DNA of 64,000 nt, from positions 2,666,001 to 2,730,000 of the forward strand of contig NZ_CP050145.1 of NCBI RefSeq assembly GCF_016767715.1, written 5' to 3'. Shown here piece after piece: positions 53,124 to 64,000 of the stretch (the stretch's first letter is position 1; each line of letters begins with the position of its first letter). The DNA is from Mycobacteroides chelonae. GTDB taxonomy: Bacteria > Actinomycetota > Actinomycetes > Mycobacteriales > Mycobacteriaceae. The position numbers and the translations under genes were made by a program. Below the pieces are notes generated by a model that searched no databases, had not been told where the DNA came from, and saw only the letters and a program-made list of their open reading frames with translations.

Positions 53124-53855
53124 TCAGGAGACGGCAGCCAGTGCATCCGGCAGGGTGAAACGGCCCGCGTAGAGGGCCTTTCCGACGATCGCGCCCTCGA
53201 TACCCGCCCCGGTCAGCTCCGCGATGGCCCGCAAGTCATCCAGGCTCGACACCCCGCCCGAGGCGATCACAGGTGCGTTCGCCACACCTGCGACCTGCGC
53301 AAGCAGCTCAAGGTTCGGACCGGTCAGAGTGCCATCCTTCGTCACATCGGTGACGACGTAGCGCGAACACCCCTGACCGCGCAGACGTTCCAGTACCTCC
53401 CAGAGATCGCCGCCGTCGCTGACCCAGCCGCGGCCCCGTAGCCGGTGCTCACCGTCCACGACCTGCACGTCAAGCCCTACGGCCACACGCTCGCCGTGGC
53501 GCGCGATCGCGGAGGCACACCACTGCGGATCCTCCAGTGCGGCGGTACCGAGATTGACTCGGGCGCAGCCGGTTGCCAGGGCTGCCGTCAAAGACTCGTC
53601 ATCGCGGATGCCACCCGAGAGCTCTACTTTCACATCGAGCTCGCCTACCACCTGTGCCAGCAGCTCGCGGTTGGAACCACGACCGAAGGCCGCATCCAGG
53701 TCCACCAGATGCACCCACTCGGCACCGTCGTTCTGCCACGCCAAAGCCGCATCGCGGGGTGAACCGTAGGTGGTTTCGCTGCCCGCCTTGCCCTGCACGA
53801 GGCGCACTGCCTGACCATCGGCGACGTCGACCGCCGGTAATAGAACGAGACTCAA
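53124..53855 (-). CDS. hisA: PriA-type phosphoribosyl isomerase (HisA/TrpF)
   Basis: A 243-residue TIM barrel. [18 protein letters not shown] near the N-terminus carries the catalytic Asp, [12 protein letters not shown] the first phosphate loop, and [13 protein letters not shown] near residue 175 the second catalytic Asp; [13 protein letters not shown] is the second phosphate loop. In actinobacteria this enzyme (PriA) isomerises both ProFAR and phosphoribosyl anthranilate, replacing TrpF, and no trpF is visible here. The TTG at 53855 overlaps the hisH stop (TTGA) behind an AAGGGA ribosome-binding site and is preferred to the far upstream extension. Confidence 0.95.
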   Translation of the reverse strand: MSLVLLPAVDVADGQAVRLVQGKAGSETTYGSPRDAALAWQNDGAEWVHLVDLDAAFGRGSNRELLAQVVGELDVKVELSGGIRDDESLTAALATGCARVNLGTAALEDPQWCASAIARHGERVAVGLDVQVVDGEHRLRGRGWVSDGGDLWEVLERLRGQGCSRYVVTDVTKDGTLTGPNLELLAQVAGVANAPVIASGGVSSLDDLRAIAELTGAGIEGAIVGKALYAGRFTLPDALAAVS

Positions 53856-54498
53856 GAGATTCCCTTCACCCAATTGCTCAACAACACGGCCCCCGCATCG
53901 CCACTCTTCTCCGGATGGAACTGAGTGGCAGCAAGTGCCCCATTCTCCACTGCCGCGACAAATGGCACGTGATGGGTCGCCCAGGTCACCAGCGGCTTCG
54001 CGATCGGTGAGTCGACGGGCGTTTCCAGCTCCCATTTCTGTACGGCGTACGAGTGCACGAAGTAAAAACGCGCGTCGGCGTCCAGACCTGCGAACAGATC
54101 CGATTCGGCCGGCGCATCGACGGTGTTCCAGCCCATATGCGGGATCACTGGTGCATCCAGGCGGCTGACCACGCCGGGCCACTGACCGCAGCCCTCGGCG
54201 TCGACACCGAATTCGATGCCGTGGCTGAACAGGATCTGCATGCCGACGCAGATGCCCAACACAGGGCGGCCCCCGGACAGCCGCACGTCGATGATCCGCT
54301 CACCGTCGATACCGCGCAGTCCCTCCATGCAGGCCGCGAAGGCGCCCACCCCGGGCACGACAAGACCGTCGGCGTTCAGCGCCGCGTTGGCATCGGCGGT
54401 CACCGTGACATCGGCACCGACCCGTTCCAGCGCGCGCTGTGCCGATCTCAGATTGCCCGAACCGTAGTCGAGGACAACGACTTTAGGTCCAGCACCGG

Positions 54499-54502
<4 letters not shown>
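53852..54502 (-). CDS. hisH: imidazole glycerol phosphate synthase glutaminase HisH
   Basis: A 216-residue class I glutamine amidotransferase giving ammonia to His[19 protein letters not shown] begins the chain; the nucleophile Cys is in [11 protein letters not shown] near residue 86, and His-Glu of the triad in TQFHPEKSG near 196. MGWNTVDA near 125 is typical of HisH. The GTG start overlaps hisB by 4 nt, and the stop is shared with the TTG start of hisA. Confidence 0.97.
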
Positions 54503-57628
<3,126 letters not shown>

Positions 57629-57685
57629 TCTCCCAGAGCTGCTCAACACCATTTACCACGCAGTCACCGGTTGTGTGTGACGCAC

Positions 57686-57697
57686 GTCTAACTAGAC
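57686..57697. repeat. 12-bp palindrome between hisD and the DUF385 gene
   Basis: GTCTA-AC-TAGAC is a perfect palindrome in the 113-nt divergent gap. Its right arm is part of TAGACT (57693-57698), a plausible -10 for the rightward gene with a leader of about 37 nt. Confidence 0.35.
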
Positions 57698-57741
57698 TCG
57701 TCCACGAAAAGCCGCACCGACCCACAACGATCGGATCATCG

Positions 57742-58146
57742 ATGTCAGCAAACCATCAGCCCGGCGTGCCCATGCTTCTGCCTGACTGGCTTGAGCGAGC
57801 TCAGATCAAGTTCATTAACCCGATCATGGCCCCTATCGCACGCTTTCTGCCTTCATTCGCCACCGTTACGCACTTCGGCCGCACCTCGGGCGCCAAGTAC
57901 GAAACCACTGTGAATGCATTCCGCAAAGGCAATGTCCTCTCCATCGGACTGATTCACGGCAAGACCAACTGGACGAAGAACGTGATCGCCGCCGGCGGTG
58001 CCGACATCACGCTCTTCCGCGGTAAGCAGATTCATGTGATCAACCCGCGCATCGTGGAGCAAGGCCAAGGGGATCCGGGACTGACCCGGGCGACCCGCCA
58101 GGTGAACAAGCGCGCGGGAGTGTTCGTCGCCGATATCGCCCAGTAG
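57742..58146 (+). CDS. nitroreductase/deazaflavin (DUF385) family protein
   Basis: A 134-residue split-barrel protein. THFGRTSGAKYETTVNAFRKGNVLSIGLIHGKTNWTKNV (read across residues about 44-82) is the F420-binding pattern of the Ddn/DUF385 family: the GRxSG-like turn, Thr-Thr, and the NWxKN loop. Ddn-like proteins use reduced F420 to reduce quinones or nitro compounds at the membrane. The N-terminal LLPDWLERAQIKFINPI helix is typical. Divergent from hisD, alone in its unit, and 49 nt before a flavin nitroreductase gene. Confidence 0.85.
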   Translation: MSANHQPGVPMLLPDWLERAQIKFINPIMAPIARFLPSFATVTHFGRTSGAKYETTVNAFRKGNVLSIGLIHGKTNWTKNVIAAGGADITLFRGKQIHVINPRIVEQGQGDPGLTRATRQVNKRAGVFVADIAQ

Positions 58147-58160
58147 ATATTCATCAGCTG

Positions 58161-58190
58161 TTGAATTTCTGGGCGAGTCGTGCCCATACT
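58161..58190 (+). promoter_or_regulatory. promoter of the nitroreductase gene
   Basis: TTGAAT (58161-58166), an 18-bp spacer and CATACT (58185-58190) precede the GTG at 58196 by 5 nt, which predicts a leaderless or near-leaderless transcript. Confidence 0.45.
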
Positions 58191-58195
58191 GAGGC

Positions 58196-58843
58196 GTGTC
58201 TGATTTCGAACAGCTGGTCCGCGACCGGTCCTCGATCCGTGATTTCTTGTCGACACCTGTCCCCCGGGATGTTCTGTTGGCTGCCCTGGAGACGGCACAG
58301 CACGCGCCATCGAACTCGAACATCCAGCCGTGGCGCGTCGTCATCGCCGAAGGCGCGATACGCGAGCGCCTGAGCGAGTCGTTGGTGGCCTGCGTGCGGA
58401 GCAACGGCCTGGGCCGCATGGAGCTGCCCGACGAATACAACGCTCGGCGGTTCGCTGTCGGAGTCCAGGTCTACGGGGCGTTCGGTGTCCAGCGCGGCGA
58501 TGCCGAGGCACGTTTGGAGGCCGGGCTGCGGAACTTCAGGTTCTTCGGTGCACCCACCGCCGCCATTGTCGGGGTGGACTCTCGCCTGGGTCCGGCCGAT
58601 ATCGCCGGAGTCGGCATGTACCTGCAGACGCTTGCCCTGGCCCTGCAGTCGCACGGGATCAGTTCGTGCATGCAGGTCGCTCCCGCCATGTTTCCCGAAG
58701 CGATTCGCCCGGTGCTCAAGCTGCCCGAGAGTCTGAATCTGGTCTGCGCGATGTCCATTGGCTACGCGAATCCCGATGCCCCGGTGAATGCTGTACGCGC
58801 CCCGCGCGACCCGGTCAGTGCCAATGTCACGTTCCTGGAATGA
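58196..58843 (+). CDS. FMN-dependent nitroreductase-family protein
   Basis: A 215-residue flavoprotein fold. RSSIRDFLSTPVP near residue 11 and QHAPSNSNIQPWRVVIAEG near 36 are the FMN-binding nitroreductase signature; GIGM-like GVGMYLQTLALALQSHGISSC and the final IGYANPDAPVN complete it. Members reduce nitro-aromatics, quinones or enones with NAD(P)H. The GTG start is supported by the upstream -10 box. The 3' end overlaps the convergent response-regulator gene by 17 nt. Physiological substrate unknown. Confidence 0.92.
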   Translation: MSDFEQLVRDRSSIRDFLSTPVPRDVLLAALETAQHAPSNSNIQPWRVVIAEGAIRERLSESLVACVRSNGLGRMELPDEYNARRFAVGVQVYGAFGVQRGDAEARLEAGLRNFRFFGAPTAAIVGVDSRLGPADIAGVGMYLQTLALALQSHGISSCMQVAPAMFPEAIRPVLKLPESLNLVCAMSIGYANPDAPVNAVRAPRDPVSANVTFLE

Positions 58844-59495
58844 GGAACTCCTGTTCGGGACGGCCGGTGGTGCCGTACCGCAACCGCATCTGCAACTCTG
58901 AACTTCCCACCAGTGAGGCCAGGTAGCGCTGCGCGGTCGCACGTGAGATACCCACCGCCACAGCTACTTCCGCCGAAGACATGGGCGAGCGCGCATCCCG
59001 AATCGCATGCAGGACGATCTGCTTGGTCGGCGACGCCGCGGCCGCGGCGCGCGGCACGCCGACACTGGGCCGCAGGGACTCCAGGGCGGCGTCCACCTCG
59101 GCAGGGCTGAGCGCGTCACTGTGCAGGATCTTGCGGTACCGGGCGTACGCAGTCAGCCGCGCCACCAGCGAGGCGTTGGCGAATGGCTTCACCAGATAGC
59201 TCGCAGCACCGGCGATCAATCCCTGCCGGATCGTGGCGCCGTCGACCGCCGCCGACAGGACCATGGCGTCACAGCGCAACTCGCGCACGAAGTCGATCCC
59301 GGATCCGTCGGGAAGGTACACGTCGACCAGTGCGAGATCGACGTCGGTCGACCGCGTCACCTCGTGAGCGGCACCGATGCTGTTCGCAGTCGACACAACC
59401 GTGAATCCCGGTACCGCATCGACAATCCCGGCATGCAAGTTGGCCACCCGGAAGTCATCGTCGACGATCAGCACCTTGATCGTGGTTTCGTTCAT
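58827..59495 (-). CDS. CitB/DcuR-type response regulator
   Basis: A 222-residue regulator. The receiver domain (residues about 4-120) has VLIVDDDFRVA, phospho-Asp in LALVDVYLPDGSG and Lys in YLVKPFANAS. The C-terminal part carries a winged helix: SSAEVAVAVGISRATAQRYLASL near residue 175, as in CitB/DctR/MalR regulators. It is coupled to the kinase gene by an ATGA overlap at 59495, which fixes the start. It probably controls the divergent ABC importer: two copies of an inverted TGCGCA/GCGCAAA element lie in the gap beyond the kinase gene. Confidence 0.92.
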   Translation of the reverse strand: MNETTIKVLIVDDDFRVANLHAGIVDAVPGFTVVSTANSIGAAHEVTRSTDVDLALVDVYLPDGSGIDFVRELRCDAMVLSAAVDGATIRQGLIAGAASYLVKPFANASLVARLTAYARYRKILHSDALSPAEVDAALESLRPSVGVPRAAAAASPTKQIVLHAIRDARSPMSSAEVAVAVGISRATAQRYLASLVGSSELQMRLRYGTTGRPEQEFLIPGT

Positions 59496-61174
59496 CCCGG
59501 GTCCTTCCCGTCGGTCTCGGTCATCACCGATGGCATCCGCGCACTGAATTCCGCACCCGCAAGCCCGGGGCCTGCCCCCGCTGCCGTCGCCAGCCACACA
59601 TCGCCGCCCAGCCCCCGGGCGATCTGACGCGACAATGCCAGGCCCACTCCGCGGCCACCCGGCACTGCGGCATGCTCCTTGGTCGAGATCCCTTCTGCGA
59701 AAAGATCATCCGCCACGCATTCGGCAACGCCGTCACCGCTGTCGGCGACACTGATATGCAGCGTAGAACCATCCTGAACCACACCGACCTCGACCCGACG
59801 GTGCGGGTCAGCCCCGGTACGTGCCGCATCGATCGCATTGTCGATCAAATTGCCCAGCACAGTCGTGACATCAACGGGATGCACGAGAGTGCCAGATACC
59901 CAGGTGTTGTCGCCCAGTGTCAGAGTGACGCCTGCCTCGCGCGCGTTCGCGGTCTTCGCCGCCACAAAGGCCTGAAGATAGGGATCGCCCAACGTCTCGA
60001 TATCCGGAAGTGCCGCACCCAGCGGCCCGGTACCGAGCAACTCGTCCAGGAGCCGGGCAGCCTCCTGCGTCCGATTTCCATGCACCAGCCCGCTCAGCAG
60101 GTGCAAGCGGTTAGCGAACTCATGCCGCTGCGCCCGCAGTACGGCGCTCATCGACTGGACCGCATCCAACTGCCGAGTCAGGGATTCGACGTCCGTTCGA
60201 TCGCGCACGGTGAGCACCGCACCAAGCTCACGCCCAGCCCGGGTCACTTGCCGTGCGGTCACCACCACAACCCGGTCACCTACCGTTGCCAGAACCGGCG
60301 CCGCCGACTTCTCCCGAAGCACCCCGAGAATCCTTGGCGTCAAGCCGATATCGCTATCCGGCTGCCCGGTCACCTCATCCAGCCCCAGCAGACGTTTCGC
60401 CTCATCGTTGACGACTGTCGTGCGCCCCTCGACATCCACGGCGAGGACCCCTTCGCCGATGCCGTGGAGAACCGCCGCTTGTTCTCTGACCAACTCGGCC
60501 AACTCGGCGGGCTCCAGGCCCAGAGTGAGGCTTCGCCACCGGCGAGCCAACAACACCGAGCCGCCGATTCCGAACAGAAATGCCACACCGACAACGCATC
60601 CCGCGATCCTCAGATCCGAGAACAATCTGTCGCGCACAGCGGTGGTCGATACGCCGACACTGACCTCCCCCACCACGGTTGACGAACCAGGCTGCCGGAC
60701 CGGCACTTTGGCCCGTACGGAGCCTCCCAGCGTCCCCGTCTCCTCGACGACCACATCTCGTCCGGAAAGAGCGCCCGACGGATCGGTGCTGACGGGGTGG
60801 CCCAGTCGCTCCTGCGTGGGGTGCGCCAGCCGGAGCCCATGCTCATCGGTGATCACCACGAACAGCGCGTCGCTGCGCTCCAGCACCGCAGCAGCGATGT
60901 GTTGCAGCGGCCCATCGGAGAGCTCATCGGTGAGGCCCTGTCCCGGAATGAGCGTGCCCTGCGCATACTCGGTAACCCGTGCCCGTACCTCCGGCATGGC
61001 CGCCACCGTTCCCGCGATCGCCAGCGCCCGCTGGCCGTACTCGGAGGAAAGCCGCCGATCGCCCACCGCGGCGAGCACCGCGAACGCCAAACCCAATGCC
61101 AGAAAAATCACGGCGACCTGCAGAAGAAGCACCTGCGTGCGCAATCGCAGCACGATGCGCTTCCCGGAACCCAT
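59492..61174 (-). CDS. CitA/DcuS-type sensor histidine kinase
   Basis: A 560-residue membrane kinase. Helices at about residues 11-31 and 175-195 bracket an extracytoplasmic PAS-like sensor (VITDEHGLRLAHPTQERLGHP within it). A cytoplasmic PAS domain follows (GIGEGVLAVDVEGRTTVVN), then the H-box AQRHEFANRLHLLSGLVHG with the phospho-His, N-box NLIDNAIDAAR and G-boxes GDGV and GGRGVGLALSRQI. This is the citrate/C4-dicarboxylate sensor class. ATG 61174 is preceded 7 nt upstream by TAGGCT, indicating a leaderless start. The ligand is unknown. Confidence 0.93.
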   Translation of the reverse strand: MGSGKRIVLRLRTQVLLLQVAVIFLALGLAFAVLAAVGDRRLSSEYGQRALAIAGTVAAMPEVRARVTEYAQGTLIPGQGLTDELSDGPLQHIAAAVLERSDALFVVITDEHGLRLAHPTQERLGHPVSTDPSGALSGRDVVVEETGTLGGSVRAKVPVRQPGSSTVVGEVSVGVSTTAVRDRLFSDLRIAGCVVGVAFLFGIGGSVLLARRWRSLTLGLEPAELAELVREQAAVLHGIGEGVLAVDVEGRTTVVNDEAKRLLGLDEVTGQPDSDIGLTPRILGVLREKSAAPVLATVGDRVVVVTARQVTRAGRELGAVLTVRDRTDVESLTRQLDAVQSMSAVLRAQRHEFANRLHLLSGLVHGNRTQEAARLLDELLGTGPLGAALPDIETLGDPYLQAFVAAKTANAREAGVTLTLGDNTWVSGTLVHPVDVTTVLGNLIDNAIDAARTGADPHRRVEVGVVQDGSTLHISVADSGDGVAECVADDLFAEGISTKEHAAVPGGRGVGLALSRQIARGLGGDVWLATAAGAGPGLAGAEFSARMPSVMTETDGKDPG

Positions 61175-61181
61175 GTGCCCG

Positions 61182-61187
61182 AGCCTA
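61182..61187 (-). promoter_or_regulatory. -10 box of the sensor-kinase operon
   Basis: TAGGCT on the minus strand ends 7 nt before ATG 61174; a leaderless start that decides between 61174 and longer frames. Confidence 0.5.
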
Positions 61188-61196
61188 GGCAGGCCG

Positions 61197-61249
61197 TGCG
61201 CAGAATGCGCAAAACTGACGAAATCCACGATTTGCGCGGGTAGTGCGCA
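61197..61249. promoter_or_regulatory. paired operator-like repeats between kinase and ABC operons
   Basis: Site 1 (61197-61213, plus strand) is TGCGCA-4 nt-GCGCAAA; site 2 (61249-61231, minus strand) is TGCGCA-6 nt-GCGCAAA. They face each other 17 nt apart. Site 1 covers the -35 region of the kinase promoter; site 2 lies just upstream of the -35 region of the ABC promoter (TATGTT -10 at 61278-61283). Confidence 0.5.
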
Positions 61250-61277
61250 CAAGCAGAAATCTGTGACGCCCACCACT

Positions 61278-61283
61278 TATGTT
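61278..61283 (+). promoter_or_regulatory. probable -10 box of the ABC importer operon
   Basis: TATGTT, about 30 nt before the ATG at 61315, fits TANNNT and leaves a short leader holding the AAGGAGAAGG ribosome-binding site. Confidence 0.4.
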
Positions 61284-61314
61284 CAGTCTCCGTCGGCTAG
61301 CGAAGGAGAAGGCA

Positions 61315-62124
61315 ATGACGCTTCCACTCATCGAACTTCAGGGCGCAACCAAACGGTTCCCCTCCAATCGAGGCGACGGTATCCACACCGCGGTCCGAGA
61401 TCTGAACATCGACATCGGCGCCGGGGAATTCGTCGCCGTCGTCGGCCCCACCGGATGCGGTAAGTCAACCACCTTGTCCCTCGTGTCCGGACTTGAACCG
61501 CCATCGGCCGGCCGTGTTCTGGTGCGCGGCGAGGACGTATCCGATATCCCCGCAGGGGTGGGCTATATGTTCCAGCAGGATGCGGTCCTGCCGTGGAAGA
61601 ACGTGATCGACAACGTCGCCCTGGGTCCGATCTATCGCGGCGCGAGCAAGGACGCGGCCCGTGAGAGGGCAGCGACCTGGGTCCGGACCGTGGGCCTGGC
61701 CGGGTTCGAGAAGTACTACCCGCATCAGCTCTCGGGCGGGATGCGCAAGCGTGTAGCGCTGGCCCAGACCCTGGTCAACGAACCCGAGATTCTGCTCATG
61801 GATGAGCCATTCAGCGCCCTCGATGTACAGACCCGCCAGCTCATGCAGGACGAACTGCTGCGGGTGTGGTCAGGCACCGGAGCGGCGGTCATCTTCGTCA
61901 CCCACGACCTCGAGGAGGCGATCGTGCTGGCCGACCGAGTGGTGGTGATGACCGCAAGCCCTGCCACCGTCTGTGGTGACTTTCCTGTCACCCTCCCGCG
62001 TCCCCGCGATGTCGAAGAGGTGAGACTCACCGACGAATTCCGGACGATCTACCGCGAAATCTGGGAAACACTGCGCGATCAGGTCGAGGCCGCTCGCGCG
62101 AAGGGAGAGTCTCGTGTCGCATAG
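61315..62124 (+). CDS. SsuB/TauB-type ABC importer ATPase
   Basis: A 269-residue ATPase with Walker A GPTGCGKST near residue 48, Q-loop MFQQDAVLPWKNV, signature LSGGMRKRVALAQ and Walker B ILLMDEPFSALD. The PWK after the Q-loop and the THDLEEAI switch are typical of nitrate/sulfonate/taurine/pyrimidine-precursor importers. ATG 61315 follows AAGGAGAAGG. It overlaps the permease gene by 11 nt. First gene of an importer operon divergent from the two-component system. Confidence 0.92.
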   Translation: MTLPLIELQGATKRFPSNRGDGIHTAVRDLNIDIGAGEFVAVVGPTGCGKSTTLSLVSGLEPPSAGRVLVRGEDVSDIPAGVGYMFQQDAVLPWKNVIDNVALGPIYRGASKDAARERAATWVRTVGLAGFEKYYPHQLSGGMRKRVALAQTLVNEPEILLMDEPFSALDVQTRQLMQDELLRVWSGTGAAVIFVTHDLEEAIVLADRVVVMTASPATVCGDFPVTLPRPRDVEEVRLTDEFRTIYREIWETLRDQVEAARAKGESRVA

Positions 62125-62980
62125 TCTGCTCATTCGTCCGGTGTCCGAAAGCGACGAGGACATCCTCGAGCGCGCCCGTCGCAACAAGCGTCGCAGCCAG
62201 ATTCGCGTCTGGGGGTTGCGGACCCTGCTGGTGGTGGTGTGGCTGGCCTCGTGGGAGTTGGCCGCCACGCTATGGCTGGATCCCTTCTTCTACTCGAAGC
62301 CCTCACTGATCTGGGGCCGATTGATTGAGTGGTTCACCGTCGGCACCCAGTTCGGCTCGATATGGCTGCAGATCTTCACCACTGTGCAAGAGGCCGTTCT
62401 GGGGTTCCTGATCGGTACCGTCGCGGGAGTGACATTGGGTGTGCTGCTGGGCCGCAGCCGCTATTGGTCGGAGGTGTTGGCACCGTTCATCAAGGCGCTC
62501 AACGCTGTTCCGCGCATCGTATTGGCATCACTGTTCATCATCTGGTTTGGTCTGGGGCTGAGTTCCAAGGTGGCCACCGTGGTGGTTCTGGTCTTCTTCG
62601 CGGTGTTCTTCAACGCGTTCACCGGTGCCCGTGAGGTAGATGGAAACGTGATCAACAATGCCCGGATTCTCGGTGCCAGCCCTACCCGCGTCCTCACCTC
62701 GATCGTGCTACCCAGCGCGACAAGCTGGATTCTGTCGAGCCTGCATACCGCGTTCGGATTCGCCCTGATCGGCGCCGTCGTCGGTGAATATGCGGGCGCT
62801 AGCAAGGGATTGGGCCTTTTGATCAGCAACGCCCAGGGCACATTCGACTCTGCGGGCATCTACGCCGGCATGATCATCATCACGGTCGTCGCCCTGCTCG
62901 CCGAATGGCTCATCGGTATCGCCGAATCCCGGCTGCTGAAATGGCGTCCCACACAATCCAGTTCGGGTCACGGAGTGTAG
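62114..62980 (+). CDS. SsuC/TauC-type ABC importer permease
   Basis: A 288-residue permease with about six helices. The EAA-type coupling loop is NNARILGASPTRVLTSIVLPSATSWILSSL (about residues 180-209), and VLGFLIGTVAGVTLGVLLGRSRYW near 95 is characteristic of the BPD_transp_1 permeases of the sulfonate/nitrate class. The N-terminal 40 residues are charged and cytosolic. GTG 62114 overlaps the ATPase gene; the stop is 2 nt before the binding-protein ATG. Confidence 0.92.
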   Translation: MSHSLLIRPVSESDEDILERARRNKRRSQIRVWGLRTLLVVVWLASWELAATLWLDPFFYSKPSLIWGRLIEWFTVGTQFGSIWLQIFTTVQEAVLGFLIGTVAGVTLGVLLGRSRYWSEVLAPFIKALNAVPRIVLASLFIIWFGLGLSSKVATVVVLVFFAVFFNAFTGAREVDGNVINNARILGASPTRVLTSIVLPSATSWILSSLHTAFGFALIGAVVGEYAGASKGLGLLISNAQGTFDSAGIYAGMIIITVVALLAEWLIGIAESRLLKWRPTQSSSGHGV

Positions 62981-62982
62981 TG

Positions 62983-64000
62983 ATGAGAAGACACGTACTC
63001 ACCTTCGTTCTCATCACCGCTGTGCTGTTGACCGCTGGATGCCGGGACTCCCGGCACATCCCGATGGCCAATGGCAGACCGCAGGTCACCATCATGGTGG
63101 GCGGCCTGGAGAAGATCATCTATCTACCGGCGATGCTCACCCAGCAGCTCGGCCACTTCAGGAACAACGACATCGACGTGACACTGCTCAGTGAGCAGTC
63201 GGGCGCCACCGCGGAGACCGCGTTGCTCACCGGCGATGTGCAGGCGGTTGTCGGCTTCTATGACCACACCATCGACCTGCAGGCCAAGGAGCAATGCATT
63301 ACCTCGGTGGTTCAGATGGCAGACGTTCCGGGTGAGGTGGAGCTGGTATCCGCCAGGGACACCGCGACCGTCTCGTCTCCTGCCGACTTCCGTGGCAAGA
63401 ACCTCGGTGTCACTTCGCTGGGGTCATCCACAGACTTCCTGACGCAGGCCCTGGCAGGGCAGGCCGGACTGAACACCGCCGACTACAACCGGGTCAAGGT
63501 CGGTGCGGGACAGACATTCATCGCCGGAATGAACCATGACGGCATCGACGCCGGTATGACCACGGATCCGACGGTGGCGCAGATGGTGAACGCGGGCCAG
63601 GCCAAGGCCCTCGTCGACATGCGCACCGAGGCGGGAACACGCCAGGCTCTCGGCGGTCTGTATCCGTCGACCGCGCTCTACATGCGGTGCGACACGGTGA
63701 AGGCGCATCCCGAGATCGTGCAGAAGCTCGTCACGGCATTCGTCCAGACGCTGCGGTGGATCAAAGAGCACTCCCCCGCACAGATCGCGGACAAGATGCC
63801 ACCTCAATATGCGGGCGGAAACAAGGACCTGTACCTGCAGTCGATCGCCGATTCCATCGGAATGTTCAACGGTGACGGGTTGATGAAAACCGAAGGCGCA
63901 CAGAATGCCTTACGCATCCTCGGGATGTATTCCAAGAATGTGGCGCCCGTGAAGCAGCGTATCGACATCACCGCCACCTACACGACCGAGTTCGCACGGG
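62983..64000 (+). CDS. SsuA/NMT1-type substrate-binding lipoprotein, cut by window end
   Basis: The first 339 codons of a gene running off the window. Residues 1-20 are a lipoprotein signal with lipobox LTAGC. The mature protein has IIYLPAMLTQQLGHF, then LLTGDVQAVVGFYDHTIDL, KNLGVTSLGSSTDFL and DAGMTTDPTVAQM, the pattern of SsuA/THI5/NMT1 periplasmic-binding proteins. It delivers an unknown small molecule to the permease just upstream. The ATG is 2 nt after the permease stop. Linking to a CitA-type sensor suggests an organic acid-like or sulfonate signal, but this is inference. Confidence 0.9.
   Translation, partial: MRRHVLTFVLITAVLLTAGCRDSRHIPMANGRPQVTIMVGGLEKIIYLPAMLTQQLGHFRNNDIDVTLLSEQSGATAETALLTGDVQAVVGFYDHTIDLQAKEQCITSVVQMADVPGEVELVSARDTATVSSPADFRGKNLGVTSLGSSTDFLTQALAGQAGLNTADYNRVKVGAGQTFIAGMNHDGIDAGMTTDPTVAQMVNAGQAKALVDMRTEAGTRQALGGLYPSTALYMRCDTVKAHPEIVQKLVTAFVQTLRWIKEHSPAQIADKMPPQYAGGNKDLYLQSIADSIGMFNGDGLMKTEGAQNALRILGMYSKNVAPVKQRIDITATYTTEFAR

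Overview
The window is GC-rich actinobacterial DNA and almost certainly mycobacterial. It holds an MmpS/MmpL pair, a PdtaR-type ANTAR regulator, many GTG starts, GTGA/ATGA stop-start overlaps, and several TANNNT -10 boxes placed 6-8 nt before a start codon (leaderless genes). Its backbone follows, in reverse orientation, what I recall of the M. tuberculosis order Rv1599 to Rv1627c (hisD-hisC-hisB-hisH-hisA-impA-hisF-hisI, bcpB, trpE-TIGR02234-trpC-trpB-trpA, lgt, pykA, tesB, Rv1619, cydC-cydD-cydB-cydA, pdtaR, lipid-transfer thiolase). The extra genes (liv operon, large glycan locus, MarR-MmpS/L, SMR exporter) suggest a rapid grower, perhaps the Mycobacteroides abscessus/chelonae group. That genus call is inference.

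Layout: 1-7.2 kb holds the end of a thiolase/lipid-transfer gene, a YwaF-like membrane protein, a complete leftward branched-chain amino acid ABC operon (livK-H-M-G-F) and pdtaR. 7.3-9 kb holds a tRNA-Leu with a short variable arm, a lipoprotein, a small secreted protein built from a duplicated Cys-containing module, and a SnoaL-like protein. 9-26.8 kb is a surface-glycan locus absent from the recalled M. tuberculosis order: nucleotide-sugar genes (RfbF-like nucleotidyltransferase, SDR epimerase, RfbC-like epimerase, two C-methyltransferase-like proteins, PIG-L deacetylase, class III aminotransferase), five glycosyltransferases including a GT2-GT4 fusion and a WecG/TagA-type enzyme, a Wzx-like flippase, a Wzz-like protein, a Wzy-like ligase/polymerase and a membrane-anchored GH6 protein. 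Together they resemble a Wzx/Wzy-type polysaccharide pathway, unusual for a mycobacterium.

26.9-33.2 kb is the cytochrome bd operon cydABDC plus a DUF4190 protein. 33.2-38.9 kb, leftward, holds an NCS1 permease, an LPG-synthase-like membrane protein, a PLDc_N peptide, tesB and pyk. 38.9-46 kb, leftward, holds a SugE/Gdx exporter preceded by a guanidine-II (mini-ykkC) riboswitch, a TM2 protein, lgt and trpA-B-C-(TIGR02234)-E. 46-50.2 kb is a MarR gene divergent from mmpS-mmpL, with palindromes in the shared promoter region. 50.3-57.6 kb holds HIT and BcpB genes and the leftward his operon. 57.7-64 kb holds two nitroreductase-type genes, a CitB/CitA-like two-component system and a divergent SsuA/TauA-type ABC importer cut by the window end; paired operator-like repeats lie between the last two units.

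The strongest points for follow-up are the glycan locus as a whole (with a GH6 protein whose putative catalytic-base Asp is Asn and a C-methyltransferase homologue lacking its cofactor motifs), the guanidine-II riboswitch, an apparent AUC start codon for tesB, and palindromes over the promoters of pyk, cydA, mmpS and the HIT gene.
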